From: CAVOJV01 sp963696325
Lineage (GTDB): Bacteria > Pseudomonadota > Gammaproteobacteria > Competibacterales > Competibacteraceae
Direction: 5' to 3'
DNA length: 64,000 nt
Assembly: GCA_963696325.1 (NCBI GenBank)
Contig: CAVOJV010000064.1
Location: forward strand, 10,324 to 74,323
Positions 45,500-56,222 of the stretch are shown here, piece after piece. The notes beneath the pieces were generated by a model, which was not told the origin of the DNA, ran no database searches, and saw only the letters and a program-made list of their open reading frames with translations. The first letter of the stretch is position 1. Each line of letters begins with the position of its first letter. The translations under genes and the position numbers were made by a program.

Positions 45500-46123
45500 T
45501 TAATCTAAATAGTCATGACTTAATTTATAAAGTAATTCTCGCATATCTCCCCTGAGATAAGGGGATACTAAAGTCATCACTTGATAGACGCCATGTCCAA
45601 GGTAACTACCCTCATTGCCATGATGTTCACGAATGCTTTCAAAGTTAAGCCAATAGGTTGCAATTACTGATATGTTGTTGGCCAATGCGTCAATTTCCTC
45701 ACGGTTGGCTTGCATGATGCCGGCGACTACCAAACCATCACATATAGTTATGGATGTTTGGATTTTTCGCTCTAAAATGCGTCTAAATCTTACACGCAAT
45801 TTTTTGTTACGACTAAGTATATTGTCAAGATCCCGGTACAAAAAACGATATTGCCAAATGCATTCAAACACTAGATGTAGGTAAAGCCACATATCCTCCA
45901 TATTTAAGGCACGGCTTGTTGGTGCCTCTAGCGCCGCTTGCATCTGATGTTCAAAGCGTAGGAACAAAAAGTAGACAATTTCATCCTTATTGCGAAAGTG
46001 ATAATACAGATTGCCTGGGCTAATATCCATTTCATCGGCAATATGATTGGTTGTAACATGTGGCTCTCCGGTTTCATTAAAAAGCTGTAGGCTGGTTTCC
46101 AGGATGCGCTCACGGGTTTTCAT
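45500..46123 (-). CDS. TetR-family regulator, PhaD-like
   Basis: 207 residues. MKTRERILETSLQLFNETGE, then VTTNHIADEMDISPGNLYYH with FRNKDEI: the TetR HTH. The start and the HTH closely follow the PhaD regulator of Pseudomonas PHA clusters, including ISPGNLYYHF. The C-terminal ligand domain has EDMWLYLHLVFECIWQYRFL and LVSPYLRGD. PhaD senses a PHA-related metabolite and controls phasin and PHA genes; the same is likely here given phasins next door. It is divergent from nothing close and convergent with phasin 2. Which promoters it binds is not visible. Confidence 0.8.
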   Translation of the reverse strand: MKTRERILETSLQLFNETGEPHVTTNHIADEMDISPGNLYYHFRNKDEIVYFLFLRFEHQMQAALEAPTSRALNMEDMWLYLHLVFECIWQYRFLYRDLDNILSRNKKLRVRFRRILERKIQTSITICDGLVVAGIMQANREEIDALANNISVIATYWLNFESIREHHGNEGSYLGHGVYQVMTLVSPYLRGDMRELLYKLSHDYLD

Positions 46124-46261
46124 TATTACAACCTAATTTAATTTCTTATTAGAATAAATTAATTCCAGGAAAATAAATAGCGTCGATGCAAAGGCAGGGC
46201 TAGGCCCCGCCAAGTTTATTGCGGCCGTAATGTTGATCGATCCAAATAGTGCCGATGGATT

Positions 46262-46744
46262 TCAATGCGCCAATGCCTCGATAACTTCGGGGGGTGCTTG
46301 AACAAGTTCTATCAGAACGCCTTCGCCACCGATTGGGGTCGTATCGTTACCTTTGGGATGTATAAAGCACACGTCGTAACCGGAGGCGCCTTTGCGAATA
46401 CCGCCTGGGGTAAACCGCACACCGTTTGCAACCAGCCATTCGACGGCGGAGTGCAGGTTGTCGATCCAAAGACCTATGTGATTGAGGGGAGGATCTTGGA
46501 CTTTAGGTTTTTTCTCTGGATCTATCGGCTGCATGAGGTCAACTTCGACTTTGAATGGACCTGAGCCGGTTACTGCGATGTCTTCATCAACATTCTCCTT
46601 TTCACTTTGGAAGGTGCCGCTCAAAGTGAGGCCGAGGATGTCGATCCAAAGCTTGCGCAAGCGGTTTTTGTCGGTTCCACCGACAGCAATTTGCTGGATT
46701 CCAAGAACTTTGAAGGGTCTATTGTGCATCGTTACAGTCTCCAT
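46262..46744 (-). CDS. Ethylmalonyl-/methylmalonyl-CoA epimerase-like VOC protein
   Basis: 160 residues; a second Met at 46729 (MHNRPFKVLG) is an alternative start. Two VOC beta-alpha-beta modules: LGIQQIAVGGTDKNRLRKLW and LNHIGLWIDNLHSAVEWLVA. Metal ligands of the epimerase are seen in NHIGLWI (His) and VLIELVQ (Glu); the usual first His is replaced by Gln in IQQIAV. The tail GGEGVLIELVQAPPEVIEAL is typical of the epimerase family. In the ethylmalonyl-CoA pathway this enzyme interconverts the 2R and 2S forms of ethylmalonyl-CoA and methylmalonyl-CoA. The gene faces away from the mcd operon across a shared 555-bp region. Confidence 0.8.
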   Translation of the reverse strand: METVTMHNRPFKVLGIQQIAVGGTDKNRLRKLWIDILGLTLSGTFQSEKENVDEDIAVTGSGPFKVEVDLMQPIDPEKKPKVQDPPLNHIGLWIDNLHSAVEWLVANGVRFTPGGIRKGASGYDVCFIHPKGNDTTPIGGEGVLIELVQAPPEVIEALAH

Positions 46745-47299
46745 GAGGTGAGGTTATTGCGTTGCAGTATGTCACGCAGGTGGGGTGTTGTGAAGAAGAT
46801 AGGCTACTTGGCATTCTGCCGCTATAGATTGAGTAATGGCGGGTAAGGAGCCTGCGTTTGGCCGCCATAAACCTTGTCGGGATCACCTCATCACCATGAT
46901 TGATACAGATCCATTTTTCAGCAATGGTTTCCAACCTGTGTCCATGCATTAGCCGGGCGCCATAAAACCATTACGAATTTCTGGAATTTGACTTGCTGCG
47001 ATGCGACATGATACAAAATGCGAGATCCTTTTCATGCTTCCAGAACGTCGACCCGCTGCGATGTGGTATGTGAATAGGCATCAAATGAGTAACGTTAAGT
47101 TTCTTAGTCAAAACATTGGCATATGCTTTGCCGAATAGCCATGGAACTGAAATCTATAGAAGCGGATTTCCGAGCCTCGACGTTTTGGGTATGAATATAT
47201 CCACTGCACCCTGTGGGCAGAGTGCCTGCCAACGTATCGCTTGCTCAATCGGCTCTTGCCTTTACTTGATCTTAAATAACGACTTTTTAGGAGTTATCC
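46745..47299. promoter_or_regulatory. Divergent control region between epimerase and mcd
   Basis: No gene supported in 555 bp. It should hold promoters for both directions. Two imperfect 21-bp direct repeats, GACTTGCTGCGATGCGACAT at 46990-47010 and GACCCGCTGCGATGTGGTAT at 47050-47070, are exactly 60 bp apart and may be operator sites. The mcd start has AGGAG 9 bp before it. Confidence 0.45.
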
Positions 47300-49003
47300 A
47301 TGTCCGAATATAGTCATCAGGTTAAAGAACTTATGGGGCAGGCTGAGCATGCCCTCGACGCTGTCCAGGCAATTTTGGACAGTGTGCTGGCAAACCTCAA
47401 GAGCCGAACTCAAAAGGGTGATCAGGTGTCGGCTGCCAAGATTGATGACTATCAACTGGTCGCCTATGATGCCGCGCTTTCTTCCGCGGAGGCATCCGCT
47501 GCCAGGTTCATTCTCGACTATGCCGCTAAGGTAAGGGTCGAGACCGGCAACACTTCCAAGACACTGAACCTTGAAGACAGTCTGGCTCTGTTTTTCTGCG
47601 CCGAAGCTATTCACTCCATTCGCGCGCGTTTGAGCGCTAGGCCGGATGACTTCGGCATCAGCCAAACTGAACTGACTACCAAGTTAGAAAGCGAGTCAGT
47701 GCGCGGTTTCTGTAACAGTCAATTGGCTTCCCAGAATATCGCCGCCCTGGGCAAGGCGGTCTGCGAGCTGAACGGCCAAGTCGGCGCTTATCTGCTCGAT
47801 GATCATCATCAGATGATGCAGGATACCTTCCGCAGGGTCGCCAACGATGTAGTGATGCCGCTGGCCAAGGAAATCCATCAAAAGGACCTGATCATCCCCG
47901 ACGCGATTCTGGAACAGGTGAAGGAACTGGGCTGCTTTGGGCTCTCTATTCCTGAACGCTTTGGCGGTCTGCAAAGCGACGAGCAGGAAGATAATATGGG
48001 TATGATTGTCGTCACGGAAGAGTTGTCACGCGGTTCCCTGGGGGCGGCAGGCAGTCTGATCACCCGTCCGGAAATCCTGTCCCGCGCCCTTTTGAAGGGT
48101 GGCACCGAGGAGCAGAAGCAGCAGTGGCTGCCGAAACTCGCGGTCGGCGAGATCCTGTGCGCGGTGGCCGTCACCGAACCCAATTACGGGTCCGATGTGG
48201 CCGCGATGAGGTTGAAGGCCACTAAGACCGAAGGCGGCTGGCTGCTCAACGGCGCCAAAACCTGGTGTACCTTCGGCGGCAAAGCGGGCGTGTTGCTGGT
48301 GCTGGCCCGAACCAATCCCGATTTGTCCCTAGGTCATCGCGGTCTGTCCATGTTTTTGGCCGAGAAGCCGACCTATGATGGTCATGCGTTTGAATACAAA
48401 CAAGAGGGTGGCGGCAAGCTCAGCGGCAAGGCCATCGCTACTATTGGCTATCGGGGAATGCATTCCTTCGAGATGTTTTTCGACAATTTCTTCGTGCCCG
48501 ACGAGAACCTCTTAGGCGGTCCGGAAGGTTTAGGCAAAGGGTTCTACTTCACCATGGCCGGGTTCTCCGGCGGTCGCATTCAAACCGCCGCCCGCGCCAT
48601 CGGCTTAATGCAGGTTGCGTTCGAGCGCGCGGTGTCCTACGCCAAGGATCGCCTCGTGTTCGGCAAACCCATTGCTGACTACCAGCTTACGCAGGTCAAA
48701 CTGGCGCGGATGGCCGCCCATCTCGCTGCCAGCCGTCAGTTTACCTATGCGGTTGGCCGCTTGATGGACACTGGCAAAGGTGACATGGAGGCCAGCATGG
48801 TGAAGTTATTCACCTGCAAGACGGCTGAATGGCTTACCCGCGAGGCATTACAGATACACGGCGGTATGGGCTATGCGGAGGAAACACCGGTCAGCCGTTA
48901 CTTTGTCGATGCCCGCGTACTGTCTATTTTCGAAGGCGCGGAAGAGACTCTTGCCCTAAAGGTGATTGCCCCCGCGTTAGTCAAAAACGCCAGGGATCAT
49001 TAA
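47300..49003 (+). CDS. mcd: (2S)-methylsuccinyl-CoA dehydrogenase
   Basis: 567 residues, an acyl-CoA dehydrogenase with the N-terminal extension of about 165 residues (MSEYSHQVKELMGQAEHALD, DAALSSAEASAARFILDYAA) that sets Mcd apart from ordinary family members of about 390. Core motifs: AVTEPNYGSDVAAMRLKATK, FGGKAGVLLVLARTN, AFERAVSYAKDRLVFGKPIA, LQIHGGMGYAEETPVSRYFV and the catalytic Glu in VLSIFEGAEETLALKVI. It oxidises methylsuccinyl-CoA to mesaconyl-CoA with FAD, passing electrons to ETF. First gene of the mcd-mch-ecm-meaB operon; mch follows after 18 bp. Confidence 0.93.
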   Translation: MSEYSHQVKELMGQAEHALDAVQAILDSVLANLKSRTQKGDQVSAAKIDDYQLVAYDAALSSAEASAARFILDYAAKVRVETGNTSKTLNLEDSLALFFCAEAIHSIRARLSARPDDFGISQTELTTKLESESVRGFCNSQLASQNIAALGKAVCELNGQVGAYLLDDHHQMMQDTFRRVANDVVMPLAKEIHQKDLIIPDAILEQVKELGCFGLSIPERFGGLQSDEQEDNMGMIVVTEELSRGSLGAAGSLITRPEILSRALLKGGTEEQKQQWLPKLAVGEILCAVAVTEPNYGSDVAAMRLKATKTEGGWLLNGAKTWCTFGGKAGVLLVLARTNPDLSLGHRGLSMFLAEKPTYDGHAFEYKQEGGGKLSGKAIATIGYRGMHSFEMFFDNFFVPDENLLGGPEGLGKGFYFTMAGFSGGRIQTAARAIGLMQVAFERAVSYAKDRLVFGKPIADYQLTQVKLARMAAHLAASRQFTYAVGRLMDTGKGDMEASMVKLFTCKTAEWLTREALQIHGGMGYAEETPVSRYFVDARVLSIFEGAEETLALKVIAPALVKNARDH

Positions 49004-49021
49004 GAGTAGGAGGTTTAGCAC

Positions 49022-50194
49022 ATGCCCATTTCAATGGCGGTTAGCAAACAGCAAGAACTCGCTGGCAGCATGGATGTCGATTTAAGCCGCGTTCGGACCC
49101 CTCAGTATGGGCGTTACCTGGATGAATTCGTGCCAGGCCAGGTGTTTGTGCATCCGCGCGGGTTCAGTTTTGAACGAGCGGCCATGCTGGATTTCGCTCG
49201 CACCTTTATGCAGGCCAATCCCCTGTATCTGAATGTCGAATATGCCAGGGCTCATGGTTTTCCGGATCTCCCCGCCAGCCCTCAGATGGTATTTAATGTG
49301 GTGCTGTCTCTCGGTGTCCAGAACGACTCCGAGAAGGCTATCGCCAATCTCGGGTATTACAACGTGCAGTTCCTCCGCCCGGTGTATGCCGGCGATACGC
49401 TGCGGGCATTTACTGAAGTAGCTGATCGCAAGGAGCGGGGCGCGGACAAACCGGGCATCGTACTTATCCGTACCCTGGGCGTCAATCAGGACAATCTGGT
49501 CGTGCTGCAATATGAGCGCAAGATAATGGTGTCCTATCGGGGCAATCGCCCGCCGACTACGCCAGCCCCGACGACCCCGGTTGCATTTCCCTGGGTCAAG
49601 ACGCCGACCCTGGAGTTACCCATCAAGGCTACAGCGTTTCCATCTGATCTGACCGGTCCCAACACGTATTTCGAGGACTTTACGTCTGGAGACATTATCA
49701 TCCATCCCAACGGCCGAACCATCACCGATGAGCATGCAGCCCTGACCTATATGGTCGGCAATACCCATCCCTTGCACTTTGATCGGGTCTTCAGTACCGG
49801 TCTGTCCGGCAAGATGAGTGGGGAGCCCATCGTTTACGGCGGCCTGGTGTTTGCGTGGTTGGAGGGGCTCGCTAGCCGCGATGTGAGTGAAAACGCGTTG
49901 TGGGAACTGGGGTTTACCGAGGGTTATCACACGCAACCCTCGGTCTCCGGCGATACAGTGGCCGCGCTTTCCAGGGTTTTGGCCAAGTCGGAAGCACCGG
50001 GTATCGCCGAGGCGGGCATCGTCACCTTCCAATTCATAGGTGTCAAAAATATCAGCGCGGCGAATGCTCTGGAGACTCATGGGGCTGACCTGTTCGTCAA
50101 GGAAAACGATAAACAGCCGTTGGGCAAAGAGAAGCTTGCCAGCAAAATTTTCGAAATTGAGCGTCGCCTGCTCATCAAGCGCCGCCCGCAATGA
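49022..50194 (+). CDS. mch: Mesaconyl-CoA hydratase (beta-methylmalyl-CoA dehydratase)
   Basis: 390 residues, two hotdog (MaoC-like) domains in tandem. First: FVPGQVFVHPRGFSFERAAM, FPDLPASPQMVFNVVLSLGV and YNVQFLRPVYAGDTLRAFTE. Second: TYFEDFTSGDIIIHPNGRTI, TDEHAALTYMVGNTHPLHFD with the hydratase His/Asp pair, and EPIVYGGLVFAWLEGLASRD. The N-terminal 20 residues are a small extra. It hydrates mesaconyl-CoA to beta-methylmalyl-CoA, the next step after Mcd. Start after AGGAGG; ecm follows after 12 bp with GAGGAGG. Length is somewhat more than the alphaproteobacterial enzyme. Confidence 0.9.
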   Translation: MPISMAVSKQQELAGSMDVDLSRVRTPQYGRYLDEFVPGQVFVHPRGFSFERAAMLDFARTFMQANPLYLNVEYARAHGFPDLPASPQMVFNVVLSLGVQNDSEKAIANLGYYNVQFLRPVYAGDTLRAFTEVADRKERGADKPGIVLIRTLGVNQDNLVVLQYERKIMVSYRGNRPPTTPAPTTPVAFPWVKTPTLELPIKATAFPSDLTGPNTYFEDFTSGDIIIHPNGRTITDEHAALTYMVGNTHPLHFDRVFSTGLSGKMSGEPIVYGGLVFAWLEGLASRDVSENALWELGFTEGYHTQPSVSGDTVAALSRVLAKSEAPGIAEAGIVTFQFIGVKNISAANALETHGADLFVKENDKQPLGKEKLASKIFEIERRLLIKRRPQ

Positions 50195-50206
50195 GGAGGT
50201 CAAACG

Positions 50207-52216
50207 ATGGGGACTAAAACCGTTAAACGCGATCGCCCGTGGTTGATGCGTACCTATTCCGGGCACTCGTCGGCCAAGGCATCCAATGAATTATATCGCA
50301 CCAACCTGAGCAAGGGGCAGACGGGCCTGTCGGTGGCCTTCGACCTGCCCACGCAGACCGGTTATGATGCCGACCATCCCTTGGCGCGCGGTGAGGTGGG
50401 CAAGGTGGGGGTGCCCATCTGCAATATCCGGGACATGGAGACCTTATTCGATCAGATTCCTCTGGGGCAGATGAATACCTCCATGACCATCAACGCCACC
50501 GCGGCTTGGCTGTTGTCGCTTTATGTGGCAGTCGCCGAGCGGCAAGGCTTTGCGCAAGCCGACCTGCAGGGTACCACCCAGAATGATATTCTTAAAGAAT
50601 ATCTGTCTCGGGGCACCTATATTTTCCCCCCAGGTCCTTCCGTGCGGCTGATTACCGATATCATCAGCTATACCGTCAAGCATATTCCCAAGTGGAACCC
50701 CACCAATATTTGCAGCTATCACCTGCAGGAAGCAGGTGCCACTCCGGTACAGGAATTGGCTTATGCGCTGTCCACGGCGACCACCATCCTGGATGCCGTC
50801 AAGAACTCCGGGCAGATCAGCCCGGATGCCTTCGAGGATGTGGTAGGCCGTATTTCCTTCTTCGTTAACGCGGGTATCCGGTTTATCGAGGAGGTTTGCA
50901 AAATGCGGGCGTTTGCCGCCCTCTGGGAACAGATCACGCAGGAACGCTATAACGTGCGAAACCCGGAAATGCGGCGGTTCCGCTACGGGGTGCAGGTCAA
51001 TTCCCTGGGCCTTACCGAATCCCAACCGGAAAACAATGTCCAGCGCATTGTGCTGGAAATGCTTGCCGTGACTCTGTCCAAGAACGCCCGGGCGCGGGCG
51101 CTTCAGCTGCCCGCTTGGAACGAAGCGTTGGGCTTGCCGCGACCCTGGGATCAGCAATGGGCGCTGCGTATGCAACAGGTGCTGGCTTTCGAGACTGATC
51201 TGTTGGACTATGACGATATCTTCGATGGTTCGGCGGTGATCGCCGCCAAGGTGCAGTCGCTGATTGAGGGGGCGCTTGCCGAGATGGAACGGGTGCGCCA
51301 GCACGGCGGCATGGTGCAGGCTATCGAGACTGGTTATGTCAAGCGCCAATTAGTCGCCAGCCATACCGAGCGCTTGCGTGCCATCGAGCGCGGCGATCTG
51401 AAGATCGTGGGCCTCAATTGTTACCGGGAAACCGAAAAATCGCCGCTGGTTGGAGAAGGGGATAGCGGGATCATGAAGGTCGATCCCCGTGCCGAGCGCG
51501 AACAGATCGAACGCCTCAATGGCTTCCGCGCGCAACGCAACCAGGCGGATGTCAATGCTGCCCTAGGCAATCTAATGGATGTAGCCAAGAGCGGCGAGAA
51601 CATCATGCCGGCCTCCATCCGTTGCGCCCATGCCGGAGTGACTACCGGTGAATGGAGCCAGGTGTTGCGCGACGTGTTCGGCGAGTACCGTCCGCCCACC
51701 GGCATCGATATTTCCTTGCATGACGAAAGCCCGACGGGTGCCGTTCAGGCTGTTCGCGAACGGGTACGGATAACTGGCGAGGAGTTGGGACGACCCCTGC
51801 GAATCCTGGTCGGTAAACCGGGACTGGATGGACATAGCAATGGCGCGGAGCAAATCGCTGTCAAGGCCCGGGATGTGGGTTTTGAGATTGTCTACGAGGG
51901 TATTCGTCTGACGCCACAGCAGATCGCCAAGGCGGCTTTGGAAGAGGGCGTGCATCTGATCGGACTGTCGGTGCTGTCCGGCAGCCACATGGAACTGGTC
52001 GAGGACATCTTTGTAGAGCTTGGTAAGGTTGGCCTGTCGGAGACACCGGTTATCGTGGGCGGTATCATTCCGGTAGAAGATGAAAAGGCCCTGAAAGCCA
52101 AGGGCATAGCTGCCGTATATACCCCCAAGGACATCGACATGAATCGCATCATGTCGGATCTGGTCGACATTATCCGCCAGTCCAATGGCCTTGGGCCTTT
52201 TAAGCAGGCGGCCTGA
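50207..52216 (+). CDS. ecm: Ethylmalonyl-CoA mutase (B12-dependent)
   Basis: 669 residues. RDRPWLMRTYSGHSSAKASN, LYRTNLSKGQTGLSVAFDLP and TQTGYDADHPLARGEVGKVG begin the TIM-barrel as in MeaA/Ecm rather than classical methylmalonyl-CoA mutase. QMNTSMTINATAAWLLSLYV and CSYHLQEAGATPVQELAYAL carry substrate and radical residues. The C-terminal cobalamin domain has GLDGHSNGAEQIAVKARDVG (DxHxxG), GLSVLSGSH and VGGIIP. It rearranges ethylmalonyl-CoA to methylsuccinyl-CoA. All domains are in one chain. The stop overlaps the next ATG (TGATG), so MeaB is translationally coupled. Confidence 0.94.
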   Translation: MGTKTVKRDRPWLMRTYSGHSSAKASNELYRTNLSKGQTGLSVAFDLPTQTGYDADHPLARGEVGKVGVPICNIRDMETLFDQIPLGQMNTSMTINATAAWLLSLYVAVAERQGFAQADLQGTTQNDILKEYLSRGTYIFPPGPSVRLITDIISYTVKHIPKWNPTNICSYHLQEAGATPVQELAYALSTATTILDAVKNSGQISPDAFEDVVGRISFFVNAGIRFIEEVCKMRAFAALWEQITQERYNVRNPEMRRFRYGVQVNSLGLTESQPENNVQRIVLEMLAVTLSKNARARALQLPAWNEALGLPRPWDQQWALRMQQVLAFETDLLDYDDIFDGSAVIAAKVQSLIEGALAEMERVRQHGGMVQAIETGYVKRQLVASHTERLRAIERGDLKIVGLNCYRETEKSPLVGEGDSGIMKVDPRAEREQIERLNGFRAQRNQADVNAALGNLMDVAKSGENIMPASIRCAHAGVTTGEWSQVLRDVFGEYRPPTGIDISLHDESPTGAVQAVRERVRITGEELGRPLRILVGKPGLDGHSNGAEQIAVKARDVGFEIVYEGIRLTPQQIAKAALEEGVHLIGLSVLSGSHMELVEDIFVELGKVGLSETPVIVGGIIPVEDEKALKAKGIAAVYTPKDIDMNRIMSDLVDIIRQSNGLGPFKQAA

Positions 52217-53208
52217 TGGTTGCCATGCGTTCTATTCCTGAGCCAGAGGCCCTGGCGGTCTCTGTGTCTGGGCGTGATCGCACGGCATTGGCTATGTCGC
52301 TTAATCTGCTCGATGACAAACGCCCCGAGGCGCGCCGTTGCGCCGCGCAGTTTCTCGCTACCCTGCCGAGCGAGAAACTGGATACCGCGGGGCATCTAAT
52401 CGGCATTACCGGCCCGCCCGGCGCGGGCAAGTCCTCGTTGACCTCGGCCTTGATCGATGTCTGGCGTCAGCGGGACTTAAGCGTCGGGGTGCTGGCGGTG
52501 GACCCGTCAAGTCCCATCAGTGGCGGCGCACTGCTAGGTGATCGCTTGCGCATGCAGGCTGGCGGCGCCGATGGCAACGTCTTTATCCGCTCCCTGGCTT
52601 GTCGCGGTGAGTTTGGTGGCTTGAGCGCCGAAGTATGGCCGATGAGCTTGGCCATGTTGGCAGCCTTTGATATGGTGTTGATTGAGACGGTAGGGGTGGG
52701 ACAGAAGGAAATCGATGTCTCGAAAATGAGTGATACCACCTGCTTTGTCGCTCAACCTGCGTCTGGGGACAGCATCCAGTTTCTGAAGGCGGGCATTATG
52801 GAAGTCCCGCATTTGCTGGTTGTCAACAAGGCCGATATTGGCGCCGCCGCCAGCAAAACCTTATCGGAATTGCGCTCCACGCTTAAAAGGCAAACTGATG
52901 CAGACGGCTGGCGGGTGCCTGCGCTGTCCGTGAGCGCCATGCAGGGAACGGGCATCGAGGAACTCGCCGATACTCTAGAAAACCACCGCCTATGGTTGGT
53001 TGAACGTGGTTTGCTTACCGCCCGCCGCAAGCGCTTTCAAGCCGAGTGGATTGTCAAGCGCCTGCGCGAGGAATTCGGGCGTTTTGGGATTGAGAAGTTA
53101 GGGGGGGAAAACCGTTTATTCGAAATGCTCGCCCAGCGCGGCGGTTCTCCTTTCGATCAATACGATTCCCTGCGGGAACGGTTTCTTGCTAATTGGAAAA
53201 ACTCCTAA
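52216..53208 (+). CDS. meaB: MeaB-like G-protein chaperone for the mutase
   Basis: 330 residues. P-loop GPPGAGKSSLTSALI, base motif VNKADIGAA, and the ArgK/MeaB elements VLAVDPSSPISGGALLGDRL, FIRSLACRGEFGGLSAEVWP, MVLIETVGVGQKEIDVSKMS then a C-terminal dimerisation region. MeaB proteins load and protect the cobalamin cofactor of the partner acyl-CoA mutase, here surely Ecm. ATG 52216 shares one base with the ecm stop. The last residues, NWKNS, overlap the start of a carbonic anhydrase remnant in another frame. Confidence 0.92.
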   Translation: MVAMRSIPEPEALAVSVSGRDRTALAMSLNLLDDKRPEARRCAAQFLATLPSEKLDTAGHLIGITGPPGAGKSSLTSALIDVWRQRDLSVGVLAVDPSSPISGGALLGDRLRMQAGGADGNVFIRSLACRGEFGGLSAEVWPMSLAMLAAFDMVLIETVGVGQKEIDVSKMSDTTCFVAQPASGDSIQFLKAGIMEVPHLLVVNKADIGAAASKTLSELRSTLKRQTDADGWRVPALSVSAMQGTGIEELADTLENHRLWLVERGLLTARRKRFQAEWIVKRLREEFGRFGIEKLGGENRLFEMLAQRGGSPFDQYDSLRERFLANWKNS

Positions 53209-53343
53209 ACTGGCTGTCGGTGATGCAATACGCCAGTGACCTGCTCAAGGTCCAGCACATCATCGTCTGCGGTCACTACGGCTGCGGTGGCGTCAAGATG
53301 GCCCTGGCGGCCGCACGGTCGCGCTACCTGGTGGCGTGCGGTT
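53203..53343 (+). pseudogene. Beta-carbonic anhydrase fragment
   Basis: LLNWLSVMQYASDLLKVQHI then IVCGHYGCGGVKMALAAARS is the zinc-binding core of a beta-carbonic anhydrase (His and second Cys in CGHYGCGG). Only about 40 codons remain; the first Cys/Asp motif and the C-terminal half are missing. It joins meaB directly, so a deletion or a recombination event fused the two. GC content rises here toward the ccr gene. Confidence 0.75.
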
Positions 53344-53446
53344 GATTTGAATCCGATTCTGCGTGTTTCGCCAACCGCACCGCGACGCCGGTGCGGCAGG
53401 TTACCAACCCAACCGAGAACAACTCTGTAACCGAGAGGACGTAAAG

Positions 53447-55198
<1,752 letters not shown>

Positions 55199-55204
55199 GC
55201 AACC

Positions 55205-56169
55205 AGGACGGGGAGTTCTTTGGCCACTGTTGCCGGCCATCGATCTACTCCCCTCCAAGATCGGCCGGCTGTTCTTGCGGATTGAGGTCCGGCGGGCGGC
55301 GTCTCCGGGCCTGCCTGGGCCCCGCGGCCCTGGACTAAGCGCTGCTGGAAGCCATGGCGCCGCGCCGCCTTCAGGACCGCCAAGCCGAACTTAACGGCTT
55401 GGCCACGGGACTCACGCCGGACGGGGCCCCCGTCTTACACCCTGGTCGCCAACCGCGATGCGTTACGATTCGCGGCCCTCGAGGCGGCACTGCCCGAGCG
55501 GTTGCGCGCCGATCTCGCGGCCTTGAGGGTCGCTGACAAGGATCTCAGCCAGCAAGGATCTCAGCCAGCAAGGATCTCAGCCAGCTCGCGGCGCGCCTGA
55601 TTCTCATCCCCCTCTTGCTCTGGCTGTTTCCGCCCCGCTACACGGGCGTCAGCGACGTACTCGTGGTGCTGGCGTTCATGGCCTTGGCCCGGTTGCCCTC
55701 GCTGGAGTCGCTGCGCTATTGCGCACCGGGCGAATGGGGCAAGCTGCTCGGGGGTGGATCGGGTCCCGGAAGTCCGCCCCCTGCGGCAGAAGGTGCCCCT
55801 GTTGGCCGGTGATGAAAAACCGAGCGCATGGAGCGCCGAACTGTGCCGGCAGTGGATGGAGGCGGGCCGGAGCAGGCGGCGACGCTCTACCTCGACGGCC
55901 AGGTGCGGGTCTATCACGGCCAGCAGACGAAGTTACCCCGCCACTACGTGGCCGGGCAGCGGCTGTGTCTGCGCGCCACCACGGACTATTGGGTGAATGC
56001 CATGGACGGTCAGCCGTTCCTGGTGGTCCATCAGGCCGTCGATCCTGGGCTGATCCAGGTCACCCAACAGGACATTCTGCCGCGCCTTGAGGGAATCCCG
56101 GGGCAGCCCATCGCGGAGCAGTTGCAGGCCGATCCGCGGCGCCACCGCTTCACCCTGGTGTTCAAGTAA
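55205..56169 (+). pseudogene. DDE transposase remnant, several frameshifts
   Basis: Recognisable stretches in three frames: DLSQLAARLILIPLLLWLFP then VLAFMALARLPSLESLRYCA (55590-55750), LDRVPEVRPLRQKVPLLAGD (55754-55860) and AATLYLDGQVRVYHGQQTKL then LCLRATTDYWVNAMDGQPFL to FTLVFK (55880-56169). The YLDGHVRVYHG-type motif is typical of a large uncommon transposase family. A 16-bp unit repeated three times at 55538-55585 causes one of the shifts. The C-terminal part is lost. The first 350 bp (55205-55540) reads poorly and may include unrelated sequence. Confidence 0.55.
55538..55585 (+). repeat. 16-bp tandem triplication
   Basis: AAGGATCTCAGCCAGC three times in a row without mismatch (55538-55553, 55554-55569, 55570-55585). 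One copy would keep the reading frame KDLSQLAAR; the two extra copies (32 bp) shift it. Confidence 0.9.
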
Positions 56170-56222
56170 GCTGCTGCGCGGCAGTTTCTTTCTGCTCTGA
56201 TTTGGCGAAGCATTTCGTCTAG

